A stretch of 64,000 bases of DNA from assembly GCF_027942865.1 (NCBI RefSeq), contig NC_134507.1, forward strand, positions 922,571 to 986,570, given 5' to 3'. Positions 23,001 to 33,938 of this stretch are shown in pieces (within the stretch, counting starts at the first letter, position 1; each line of letters starts with the position of its first letter). The notes beneath the pieces were generated by a model that did no database searches, had not been told where the DNA came from, and was given only the letters and a program-made list of their open reading frames with translations. A program made the position numbers and the translations under genes. This DNA comes from Odontesthes bonariensis. Lineage: Eukaryota; Chordata; Actinopteri; Atheriniformes; Atherinopsidae.

Positions 23001-26000
23001 CTTCTACCCTATGCTTCTGCCTATGCTTCTGCCTATGCTTCTGCCCTATGCTTCTGCCTATGCTTCTGCCCTATGCTTCTACCCTATGCTTCTGCCTATG
23101 CTTCTGCCTATGCTTCTGCCCTATGCTTCTGCCTATGCTTCTGCCCTATGCTTCTACCCTATGCTTCTGCCTATGCTTCTGCCCTATGCTTCTACCCTAT
23201 GCTTCTGCTCTATGCTTCTGCCTATGCTTCTGCCTATGCTTCTGCCCTATGCTTCTGCCCTATGCTTCTGCCCTATGCTTCTACCCTATGCTTCTGCCTA
23301 TGCTTCTGCCTATGCTTCTGCTCTATGCTTCTGCCTATGCTTCTGCCCTATGCTTCTACCCTATGCTTCTGCCTATGCTTCTGCCTATGCTTCTGCCCTA
23401 TGCTTCTGCCTATGCTTCTGCCCTATGCTTCTACCCTATGCTTCTGCCTATGCTTCTGCCTATGCTTCTGCCCTATGCTTCTGCCTATGCTTCTGCCCTA
23501 TGCTTCTACCCTATGCTTCTGCCTATGCTTCTGCCCTATGCTTCTACCCTATGCTTCTGCTCTATGCTTCTGCCTATGCTTCTGCCTATGCTTCTGCCCT
23601 ATGCTTCTGCCCTATGCTTCTGCCCTATGCTTCTACCCTATGCTCCTGCCCTATGCTCCTGCCCTATGCTTCTGCTCTGTGCTCCTGCCCTATGCTTCTG
23701 CCTATGCTTCTGCCCTATGCTTCTGCTCTATGCTCCTGCCCTATGCTTCTGCCCTATGCTTCTGCTCTATGCTTCTGCCCTATGCTTCTGCCTATGCTTC
23801 TGCCCTATGCTTCTGCTCTATGCTTCTGCCCTATGCTTCTGCCTATGCTTCTGCCCTATGCTTCTGCCTATGCTTCTGCCCTATGCTTCTGCCTATGCTT
23901 CTGCCCTATGCTTCTGCTCTATGCTCCTGCCCTATGCTTCTGCTCTATGCTTCTGCCTATGCTTCTGCCCTATGCTTCTGCCTATGCTTCTGCCCTATGC
24001 TTCTGCTCTATGCTTCTGCCCTATAATTCTGCTTTATGCTTCTGCCCATGCTTCTGCCCTATGCTTCTGCCTATGCTTCTGCTCTATTATTCTGCCTATG
24101 CTCCTGCCCTATGCTTCTGCTCTATGCTTCTGCCCTAAGCTTCTGCTCTATGCTTCTGCCCTATGCTTCTGCCCTATGCTTCTGCCTATGCTTCTGCCCT
24201 ATGCTTCTGCTCTATGCTTCTGCCCTATGCTTCTGCTCTATGCTTCCGCCCTATGCTTCTGCCCATGCTTCTGCCTATGCTTCTGCCTATGCTTCTGCCC
24301 TATGCTTTTGCCTATGCTCCTGCCCTATGCTTCTGCCCTATGCTTCTGCTCTATGCTTCTGCCCTATGCTTCTGCTCTATGCTTCTGCCCTATGCTTCTG
24401 CCTATGCTTCTGCCCTATGCTCCTGCCCTATGCTTCTGCTCTATGCTCCTGCCCTATGCTTCTGCCCTATGCTTCTGCCTATGCTTCTGCCCTATGCTTC
24501 TGCCTATGCTTCTGCCTATGCTTCTGCCTATGCTTCTGCCTATGCTTCTACCTATGCTTCTGCCTATGCTTCTGCCCTATGCTTCTGCTCTATGCTTCTG
24601 CCTATGCTTCTGCCTATGCTTTTGCCTATGCTTCTACCCTATGCTTCTGCCTATGCTTCTGCCCTATGCTTCTACCCTATGCTTCTGCCTATGCTTCTGC
24701 CCTATGCTTCTGCTCTATGCTTCTGCCTATGCTTCTGCCTATGCTTCTGCCTATGCTTCTACCCTATGCTTCTGCCTATTCTTCTGCCCTATGCTTCTGC
24801 CTATGCTTCTGCCTATGCTTCTACCCTATGCTTCTGCCTATGCTTCTGCCCTATGCTTCTGCCTATGCTTCTACCCTATGCTTCTGCCTATGCTTCTACC
24901 CTATGCTTCTGCTCTATGCTTCTGCCCTATGCTTCTGCTCTATGCTTCTGCCCTATGCTTCTTCCTATGCTTCTGCCTATGCTTCTGCCTATGCTTCTAC
25001 CCTATGCTTCTGCCCTATGCTTCTGCCTATGCTTCTGCCTATGCTTCTGCCTATGCTTCTACCCTATGCTTCTGCCTATGCTTCTGCCCTATGCTTCTGC
25101 CTATGCTTCTGCCTATGCTTCTGCTCTATGCTTCTGCCTATGCTTCTGCCTATGCTTCTGCCTATGCTTCTACCCTATGCTTCTGCCTATGTTTCTGCCC
25201 TATGCTTCTGCCCTATGCTTCTGCCTATGCTTCTGCTCTATGCGTCTGCCTATGCTTCTGCCCTAGGCTTCTGCCTATGCTTCTACCCTATGCTTCTGCC
25301 CTATGCTTCTGCCTATGCTTCTACCCTATGCTTCTGCCCTATGCTTCTACCCTATGCTTCTGCCTATGCTTCTGCCTATGCTTCTGCTCTATGCTTCTGC
25401 CTATGCTTCTGCCCTATGCTTCTGCTCTATGCTTCTGCCTATGCTTCTGCCCTATGCTTCTACCCTATGCTTCTGCCTATGCTTCTGCCTATGCTTCTGC
25501 CCTATGCTTCTGCCTATGCTTCTGCCCTATGCTTCTACCCTATGCTTCTGCCTATGCTTCTGCCTATGCTTCTGCCCTATGCTTCTGCCTATGCTTCTGC
25601 CCTATGCTTCTACCCTATGCTTCTGCCTATGCTTCTGCCCTATGCTTCTACCCTATGCTTCTGCTCTATGCTTCTGCCTATGCTTCTGCCTATGCTTCTG
25701 CCCTATGCTTCTGCTCTATGCTTCTGCCTATGCTTCTGCCCTATGCTTCTACCCTATGCTTCTGCCTATGCTTCTGCCTATGCTTCTGCCCTATGCTTCT
25801 GCCTATGCTTCTGCCCTATGCTTCTACCCTATGCTTCTGCCTATGCTTCTGCCTATGCTTCTGCCCTATGCTTCTGCCTATGCTTCTGCCCTATGCTTCT
25901 ACCCTATGCTTCTGCCTATGCTTCTGCCCTATGCTTCTACCCTATGCTTCTGCTCTATGCTTCTGCCTATGCTTCTGCCTATGCTTCTGCCCTATGCTTC

Positions 26001-29000
26001 TGCCCTATGCTTCTGCCCTATGCTTCTACCCTATGCTTCTGCCTATGCTTCTGCCTATGCTTCTGCTCTATGCTTCTGCCTATGCTTCTGCCCTATGCTT
26101 CTACCCTATGCTTCTGCCTATGCTTCTGCCTATGCTTCTGCCCTATGCTTCTGCCTATGCTTCTGCCCTATGCTTCTACCCTATGCTTCTGCCTATGCTT
26201 CTGCCTATGCTTCTGCCCTATGCTTCTGCCTATGCTTCTGCCCTATGCTTCTACCCTATGCTTCTGCCTATGCTTCTGCCCTATGCTTCTACCCTATGCT
26301 TCTGCTCTATGCTTCTGCCTATGCTTCTGCCTATGCTTCTGCCCTATGCTTCTGCCCTATGCTTCTGCCCTATGCTTCTACCCTATGCTCCTGCCCTATG
26401 CTCCTGCCCTATGCTTCTGCTCTGTGCTCCTGCCCTATGCTTCTGCCTATGCTTCTGCCCTATGCTTCTGCTCTATGCTCCTGCCCTATGCTTCTGCCCT
26501 ATGCTTCTGCTCTATGCTTCTGCCCTATGCTTCTGCCTATGCTTCTGCCCTATGCTTCTGCTCTATGCTTCTGCCCTATGCTTCTGCCTATGCTTCTGCC
26601 CTATGCTTCTGCCTATGCTTCTGCCCTATGCTTCTGCCTATGCTTCTGCCCTATGCTTCTGCTCTATGCTCCTGCCCTATGCTTCTGCTCTATGCTTCTG
26701 CCTATGCTTCTGCCCTATGCTTCTGCCTATGCTTCTGCCCTATGCTTCTGCTCTATGCTTCTGCCCTATAATTCTGCTTTATGCTTCTGCCCATGCTTCT
26801 GCCCTATGCTTCTGCCTATGCTTCTGCTCTATTATTCTGCCTATGCTCCTGCCCTATGCTTCTGCTCTATGCTTCTGCCCTAAGCTTCTGCTCTATGCTT
26901 CTGCCCTATGCTTCTGCCCTATGCTTCTGCCTATGCTTCTGCCCTATGCTTCTGCTCTATGCTTCTGCCCTATGCTTCTGCTCTATGCTTCCGCCCTATG
27001 CTTCTGCCCATGCTTCTGCCTATGCTTCTGCCTATGCTTCTGCCCTATGCTTTTGCCTATGCTCCTGCCCTATGCTTCTGCCCTATGCTTCTGCTCTATG
27101 CTTCTGCCCTATGCTTCTGCTCTATGCTTCTGCCCTATGCTTCTGCCTATGCTTCTGCCCTATGCTCCTGCCCTATGCTTCTGCTCTATGCTCCTGCCCT
27201 ATGCTTCTGCCCTATGCTTCTGCCTATGCTTCTGCCCTATGCTTCTGCCTATGCTTCTGCCCTATGCTCCTGCCCTATGCTTCTGCTCTATGCTTCTGCC
27301 TATGCTTCTGCCTATGCTTCTGCCCTATGCTTCTGCTCTATGCTTCTGCTCTATGCTCCTGCCCTATGCTTCTGCCCTATGCTTCTGCCTATGCTTCTGC
27401 CCTATGCTTCTGCTCTATGCTCCTGCCCTATGCTTCTGCCCTATGCTTCTGCTCTATGCTTCTGCCCTATGCTTCTGCCTATGCTTCTGCCCTATGCTTC
27501 TGCTCTATGCTTCTGCCCTATGCTTCTGCCTATGCTTCTGCCCTATGCTTCTGCCTATGCTTCTGCCCTATGCTTCTGCTCTATGCTCCTGCCCTATGCT
27601 TCTGCTCTATGCTTCTGCCTATGCTTCTGCCCTATGCTCCTGCCCTATGCTTCTGCTCTATTCTTCTGCCCTATAATTCTGCTTTATGCTTCTGCCCATG
27701 CTTCTGCCCTATGCTTCTGCCTATGCTTCTGCTCTATTATTCTGCCTATGCTCCTGCCCTATGCTTCTGCTCTATGCTTCTGCCCTAAGCTTCTGCTCTA
27801 TGCTTCTGCCCTATGCTTCTGCCCTATGCTTCTGCCTATGCTTCTGCCCTATGCTTCTGCTCTATGCTTCTGCCCTATGCTTCTGCTCTATGCTTCCGCC
27901 CTATGCTTCTGCCTATGCTTCTGCCCTATGCTTCTGCCTATGCTTCTGCCTATGCTTCTGCCCTATAATTCTGCTTTATGCTTCTGCCCATGCTTCTGCC
28001 TATGCTTCTTCCTATGCTTCTGCCCTATGCTTTTGCCTATGCTCCTGCCCTATGCTTCTGCCCTATGCTTCTGCCCTATGCTTCTGCCCTATGCTTCTGC
28101 CCTATGCTTCTGCTCTATGCTTCTGCTCTATGCTTCTGCCCTATGCTTCTGCCCTATGCTTCTGCCCTATGCTTCTGCTCTATGCTTCTACCTTATGCTT
28201 CTGCCCTATGCTTCTGCCCTATGCTTCTGCCTATGCTTCTGCCCTATGCTTCTGCCTGTGCTTCTGGCTATGCTTCTGCCCTATGCTTCTGCCCTATGCT
28301 TCTGCCCTATGCTTCTGCCTATGCTTCTGCTCTATGCTTCTGCCTATGCTCCTGCCCTATGCTTCTGCTCTATGCTTCTGCCCTATGCTTCTGCTCTATG
28401 CTTCTGCCCTATGCTTGTGCCCTATGCTTCTGCCTATGCTTCTGCCCTATGCTTCTGCCTATGCTTCTGCCTATGCTTCTGCCCTATGCTTCTGCTCTAT
28501 GCTTCTGCCCTATGCTTGTGCCCTATGCTTCTGCTCTATGCTTCTGCCTTATGCTTCTGCCCTATGCTTCTGCCCTATGCTTCTGCCCTATGCTTCTGCC
28601 CTATGCTTCTGCTCTATGCTTCTGCCTTATGCTTCTGCCCTATGGTTCTGCCCTATGCTACTGCCTATCCTTCTGCCTATGCTTCTGCCCTATGCTTCTG
28701 CCCTATGCTTCTGCTCTATGCTTTTGCCCTATGCTTCTGCTCTATGCTTCTGCCTGTGCTTCTGCCCTATGCTCCTGCCCTATCCTTCTGCCCTATGCTC
28801 CTGCCCTATGCTTCTGCCCTATGCTTCTGCCTATGCTTCTGCCCTATGCTTCTGCCCTCTGCTTCTGCCTGTGCTTCTGCTCTATGCTTCTGCCCTATGC
28901 TACTGCCTATGCTTCTGCCTATGCTTCTGCCCTATGCTTCTGCCCTATGCTCCTGCCCTATGCTTCTGCCCTATGCTTCTGCCTATGCTTCTGCCCTATG

Positions 29001-31243
29001 CTTCTGCCCTCTGCTTCTGCCTGTGCTTCTGCCCTATGCTTCTGCCCTATGCTACTGCCTATGCTTCTGCCCATGCTTCTGCCCTATGCTTCTGCCCTAT
29101 GCTACTGCCTATGCTTCTGCCTATGCTTCTGCCCTATGCTTCTGCCCTATGCTTCTGCTCTATGCTTTTGCCCTATGCTTCTGCCCTATGCTTCTGCCTG
29201 TGCTTCTGCCCTATGCTTCTGCCCTATGCTCCTGCCCTATCCTTCTGCCCTATGCTCCTGCCCTATGCTTCTGCCTATGCTTCTGCCTATGCTCCTGCCC
29301 TATGCTTCTGCCCTATGCTTCTGCCTATGCTTCTGCTCTATGCTTCTGCCTATGCTTCTGCCCTATGCTTCTGCCTATGCTTCTGCCCTATGCTTCTGCC
29401 CTATGCTTCTGCCTAAGCTTCTGCCTATGCTTCTCCCTATGCTTCTGCCCTATGCTTCTGCCCTATGCTTCTGCCTATGCTTCTGCCCTATGCTTCTGCC
29501 AATGCTTCTGCCTATGCTTCTGCCCTATGCTTCTGCCCTATGCTTCTCCCTATGCTTCTGCCCTATGCTTCTGCCCTATGCTTCTGCCTATGCTTCTGCC
29601 CTATGCTTCTGCCTATGCTTCTGCCTATGCTTCTGCCTATGCTTGTGCCCTATGCTTGTGCCCTATGCTTGTGCCCTATGCTTCTGCCCTATGCTTCTGC
29701 CTATGCTTCTGCCTATGCTTCTGCCCTATGCTTCTGCCTATGCTTCTGCCCTATGCTTCTGCCCTATGCTTCTGCCTATGCTTCTGCTCTATGCTTCTGC
29801 CCTGTGCTTCTGCCCTATGCTTCTTTCTTTGCTTCTGCCTATGCTCCTACCCTATGCTTCTGCCCTATGCTTCTGCCTATGCTTCTGCCTATGCTTCTGC
29901 CCTATGCTTCTGCCCTATGCTTCTGCTCTATGCTTCTGCCCTATGCTTCTGCTCTATGCTTCTGCCCTATGCTTCTGCCCTATGCTTCTGCTCTATGCTT
30001 CTGCCCTATGCTTCTGCCTATGCTTCTGTCCTATCCTTCTGCCTATGCTTCTGCCCTATGCTTCTGCCCTATGCTTCTGCCTATCCTTCTGCCCTATGCT
30101 TCTGCTCTATGCTTCTGCCCTATGCTTCTGCCTATGCTTCTGCCTATGCTTCTGCCTATGCTTCTGCCTATGCTTCTACCTATGCTTCTGCCTATGCTTC
30201 TGCCCTATGCTTCTGCTCTATGCTTCTGCCTATGCTTCTGCCTATGCTTTTGCCTATGCTTCTACCCTATGCTTCTGCCTATGCTTCTGCCCTATGCTTC
30301 TACCCTATGCTTCTGCCTATGCTTCTGCCCTATGCTTCTGCTCTATGCTTCTGCCTATGCTTCTGCCTATGCTTCTGCCTATGCTTCTACCCTATGCTTC
30401 TGCCTATTCTTCTGCCCTATGCTTCTGCCTATGCTTCTGCCTATGCTTCTACCCTATGCTTCTGCCTATGCTTCTGCCCTATGCTTCTGCCTATGCTTCT
30501 ACCCTATGCTTCTGCCTATGCTTCTACCCTATGCTTCTGCTCTATGCTTCTGCCCTATGCTTCTGCTCTATGCTTCTGCTCTATGCTTCTTCCTATGCTT
30601 CTGCCTATGCTTCTGCCTATGCTTCTACCCTATGCTTCTGCCCTATGCTTCTGCCTATGCTTCTGCCTATGCTTCTGCCTATGCTTCTACCCTATGCTTC
30701 TGCCTATGCTTCTGCCCTATGCTTCTGCCTATGCTTCTGCCTATGCTTCTGCTCTATGCTTCTGCCTATGCTTCTGCCTATGCTTCTGCCTATGCTTCTA
30801 CCCTATGCTTCTGCCTATGTTTCTGCCCTATGCTTCTGCCCTATGCTTCTGCCTATGCTTCTGCTCTATGCGTCTGCCTATGCTTCTGCCCTAGGCTTCT
30901 GCCTATGCTTCTACCCTATGCTTCTGCCCTATGCTTCTGCCTATGCTTCTACCCTATGCTTCTGCCCTATGCTTCTACCCTATGCTTCTGCCTATGCTTC
31001 TGCCTATGCTTCTGCTCTATGCTTCTGCCTATGCTTCTGCCCTATGCTTCTGCTCTATGCTTCTGCCTATGCTTCTGCCCTATGCTTCTGCCCTATGCTT
31101 CTACCCTATGCTTCTGCCTATGCTTCTGCCTATGCTTCTGCTCTATGCTTCTGCCTATGCTTCTGCCTATGCTTCTGCTCTATGCTTCTGCCTATGCTTC
31201 TGCCCTATGCTTCTGCTCTATGCTTCTGCCTATGCTTCTGCCT
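14030..31243 (+). repeat. 17.2-kb array of a 12/13-bp unit, about 1,370 copies
   Basis: The units are TATGCTTCTGCC (12 bp) and CTATGCTTCTGCC or TCTATGCTTCTGC (13 bp) mixed irregularly. Point variants (TATGCTCCTGCC, TATGCTTTTGCC, TATGCTACTGCC and others) mark longer duplications. None of the three plus-strand frames of the unit contains a stop (YASA, MLLP, LCFC), so stop-free frames of up to about 2,190 codons arise. They lack complexity, splice logic and homology and are not genes. The plus strand is about 75% pyrimidine. Confidence 0.98.
14240..15900 (+). repeat. 833-bp direct duplication in the left part of the array
   Basis: The variant run CTTCTTCTCTATGC followed by CTTCAGCC appears near 14741 and again near 15574, with matching neighbours over several hundred bases. 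Confidence 0.85.
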
Positions 31244-31270
31244 CGCTAGCTAACGTAACGAGTTGACACC
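18421..31270 (+). repeat. Higher-order duplications inside the 12/13-bp array
   Basis: A rare variant unit, CTATTATTCTGCC, has its ATTATT at 18471, 19376, 24086, 26831 and 27736. The spacings imply blocks of 905, 2745 and 8360 bp. A second rare variant, CTAGGCTTC, lies at 22518, 25263 and 30891 and gives offsets of 2745 and 8373 bp. The extra 13 bp equals one unit. Thus about 18.4-22.9 kb is repeated at 26.8-31.2 kb. Confidence 0.9.
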
Positions 31271-31290
31271 GGGCAGCAAGCGCGCGAATC

Positions 31291-31494
31291 ATGGCTGGAA
31301 AAAGGAAGTAATTTTCTCTGAATGAAAAACGTAGTCTCCTCGAGGCATATGACAAATTACCAAAAACGAGCCAACGAGATGCTGCGGCGAAGCTTGGCAT
31401 TCCTCAGGCTACCTCGTGTAGTCTAATTAAGCAACGAGAAACAGTCATGAATGCTAACGACCGAGAAAGAAAACGACGGCGGACTGCGCAGTAA
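31291..31494 (+). pseudogene. pogo/Tigger transposase N-terminal remnant
   Basis: An ATG at 31291 opens a 67-codon frame whose seventh codon is TAA (31309-31311). After it the frame reads FSLNEKRSLLEAYDKLP, then RDAAAKLGIPQATSCSLIKQ. This is the CENP-B/pogo-type N-terminal helix-turn-helix that binds the transposon ends. It stops at TAA 31492-31494. The DDE catalytic domain is absent. The ATG is 47 bp from the end of the tandem array, so the array sits where the 5' leader of the transposase gene should be. Confidence 0.8.
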
Positions 31495-32342
31495 TTAAAT
31501 TAATATTAATAATTAAATGTAATTAAACTTGCATGATAATAAAATTGAGTAAATGCTGAAGCTGTTTCATTTCATTTTTCTCATTGAGAAACGATGCAAA
31601 TGGCATTTAGAGGATATTCTGCATAAAAAAATAAGTGAAATACCTGTACTGTAATACAAATCAACCGCTTATAGTGTTCAAATTGGCTCTGGACCAACGT
31701 GATCACTATAAGCGGTTTCCACTGTATTATTGTTACTGATGGCTGGTAACACAATAAACTACAGATCCCATAATGCATCCAGCTCTGATAAAATGGCATA
31801 AGAGCAAAGAAAACTGAAGGTTTTGATTGGTTATTTATTATTGCTGAAAAGCCCAAATTTTATTTACATTTCCAGGTTTTGTTTTGCAGCATGTTCATAT
31901 TTCTAACTTGTATAATTTTGACAGGAGATATTTTTATGGAGAGTAAAATCATTTGGGATATTTAAAATTTAAGTCTTTTTTAATATAAAATTACATAAAA
32001 CCAAAGAAATTCAAATGTTTTGATTTGTTATTTAATGTTTACTTAAAGCACAAGCACTTTCACAATTTTTTTTTTTTTCTGGCATTTTTTGCAGCATGTT
32101 CATATTTCTAACTTGTATAATTTTGAGTGGATATATTTTTATGGAGAACAAGATATTTTAAGTTAAAGTTTAAGTTTTTTTATTCCAGAATAACATTCCT
32201 GTCTGTTTTTATTCATATTTGTGTTAAAAAAAAAAAAAAACATTTAGTTTTAGTGTGTTCAATAATGTCTATTCTGTTCGGCCCGCGACCTAAAGTGTGT
32301 TTTGACTTTTGGCCCCCGGTGCAATTGAGTTTGACACCCCTG

Positions 32343-32350
32343 ATTTCAGT
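32343..32350 (+). repeat. hAT target-site duplication, right (ATTTCAGT)
   Basis: The partner of 13700-13707, with one mismatch. Confidence 0.9.
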
Positions 32351-32695
32351 AATGTGGGTAACGAAGACGAAGAGGCGTAGTTGTTGGTTGTCCTTTCTGT
32401 GATCTATGGTTCAAAAATCTGTATTTTTGAACCATATAGGTACAATAGCGAAATAATATGGGCTTATTCTTGTCAAGATAGAGAAACGTTCATTGTTCTG
32501 GTTGTTGTTTCTTTTCGGTTTTTTACTTGTACTAAGTGTTGCTCTATATTATCTCATAAATATCTGACTTGCAAGGAAGGACAATAACTTTGCCCCTGAT
32601 GTCTCCTGGGAGATGAGAGCGCTCTTATTTCTGAATATGTGTGTTTTGGAAAAATGTTGAAAACTCAATAAAGATAATGTTGGGGAAAAAAATAA
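32351..32695 (+). mobile_element. L1/Tx1-like LINE (family B), 3' UTR, right piece of split copy
   Basis: It resumes at AATGTGGGTAACGAAGACG and ends in ACTCAATAAAGATAATGTTG followed by an A-rich tail. It is colinear with the intact copy at 35071-35461. Confidence 0.9.
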
Positions 32696-33513
32696 AGCGT
32701 AACAAAGTAAGAAGATCTCATGCTTAGATCCGTCTGATAAAAGTGGAAATAAAACGTTTAACTCTGATCGTTTCCGACTCAAATCAGCTGAAAAACAAAA
32801 CAAAACAGGAACTACAAATCCATAAATAACTTTATTACAGTTTCAGAGGAGAACAAAGACAGATAAATACAGTTTGTTTCAATAAATAAAAAGGTTTCAG
32901 TTTTTTCACAGAGCAGAAACAAACCTGTCCAACTTCACACAAACAGGTGAGGACGCACCAGCAGGTGGCGCCAGAGACGCTCCGGCAGCCAATCAGGCGC
33001 CATCATATGCCAGAGACGCTCCAGCAGCCTATCAGGCGCCATCATATGTCAGAGTCATTAAAGTGAGAAATGACAGAAACGCTGTTAACGTGCAGGTAAA
33101 CATCATGAAAAGGAGGAAATTAAACAGTTTAACAGAAAATTCTTTATGGAAACCAGCTGATCAGCCGTTTGAACGAGGGTCACATGATCAGAGGCTTCTC
33201 AGGTGAGGGTCACATGATCAGAGGCTTCTCAGGTGAGGGTATATTTATTCTATTAACTGATCCGCTCAAGGATTAAAAACGTTCAGCAGCTGAAAGAAGT
33301 TAAAATGAACAGAGACTGAAGGATGTGGCTCCAGTTAAACCAGTTTAACCAGACCCAGCTGTTTACCTTCAGCCAGTTTCATCTCTCAGAATAAAACTTC
33401 GGCCGTTTGGAGGAGCAGCCGCAGACCTGAGGAAGGAAAGCTGCTGAACTTTGTTCCTTTTACTGTTGGAACAAACCTTCCACTGATTGGTGGTATTGGT
33501 GGTCTTGCCGGCT
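32696..33513 (-). other. elovl6l 3' UTR and downstream flank
   Basis: On the minus strand an AATAAA signal lies at 32831-32836, about 680 bp after the stop codon. Two short direct duplications are visible: a unit with CCAGAGACGCTCC and CAGGCGCCATCATATG (about 32970-33055), and one with GGGTCACATGATCAGAGGCT (33177-33240). No other gene is seen. Confidence 0.65.
32831..32836 (-). promoter_or_regulatory. elovl6l polyadenylation signal (AATAAA)
   Basis: A canonical hexamer on the minus strand, within CTGTAATAAAGTT. Confidence 0.6.
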
Positions 33514-33938
33514 CTACTGGGTCTTGGCGGTCTTGGCGTCGCGGCGCAGGTAGGTCCGGTAGAAGAAGTTGACGAACAGCAGCAGGTAGCTGAGGTACAT
33601 GAGCGAGGCCCAGGTGATGTTGGCGAGGCGGGACGGGCAGTCGCCCTGCTGCATCCAGCGGTACACCAGCCCGCTGACGGCCACGCCCATCACCATCTGC
33701 AGGATCTGAGCGCTGGTGATCAGCACGGCCAGGGGGCGGGGCACGCGCAGCCGGGCCGCCCGCGCCGCATAGTAGCTGTACATCAGGGCGTGCACGCCGT
33801 AGTTCATGGTCATGAACCAGCCGCCGCCCGCCACCATGTCTTTGTAGGAGTACCAGGAGTACAGCAGCACGGTGATGTGGTGGTACCAGTGCAGGAAGAG
33901 CAGCTTCTGCTTCCTCAGCACGATGAACGCCGTGTCGC
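33514..33938 (-). CDS. elovl6l: elovl6l exon 4 (last coding exon)
   Basis: The acceptor AG is at 33940-33939. It encodes from [12 protein letters not shown] through the HxxHH box to the C-terminus [10 protein letters not shown], with stop TAG at 33516-33514. Confidence 0.95.

Larger units (their letters stand above)
13787..31724 (+). mobile_element. pogo/Tigger-like DNA transposon with a 17-kb internal array
   Basis: It is bounded by TA dinucleotides (13785-13786 and 31725-31726). The inverted ends read CAGTGGAAACTGCTTATAGT at the left and CAGTGGAAACCGCTTATAGT in reverse complement at the right; identity is about 25 of the first 27 bases. Such ends with a TA target site fit the Tc1/mariner pogo group. 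After the left end come about 240 bp of AT-rich sequence, then the tandem array, then the start of a transposase gene (31291-31494) and the right end. Most of the transposase is deleted. Confidence 0.88.
13708..32342. mobile_element. hAT DNA transposon, inserted in the L1 and itself interrupted
   Basis: The terminal repeats are CCTAGGTGTCAAACCC at the left and, in reverse complement, CAGGGGTGTCAAACTC at the right. Both have GGCCCGCGGG-type subterminal sequence. It is flanked by an 8-bp duplication, the hallmark of hAT elements. Only 79 bp of the left end (13708-13786) and about 618 bp of the right end (31725-32342) are hAT sequence. No transposase is present, so it was probably a non-autonomous copy. 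A 45-bp motif (GCAGCATGTTCATATTTCTA...) occurs twice in the right part, near 31887 and 32091. Confidence 0.88.

Noticed and set aside
14010-31266. Giant open reading frames of up to 2,194 codons with YASA/MLLP/LCFC repeats
   Set aside because: They exist only because the 12/13-bp unit has no stop in any plus-strand frame. There is no unique domain, no codon bias, and the same sequence is open in three frames.
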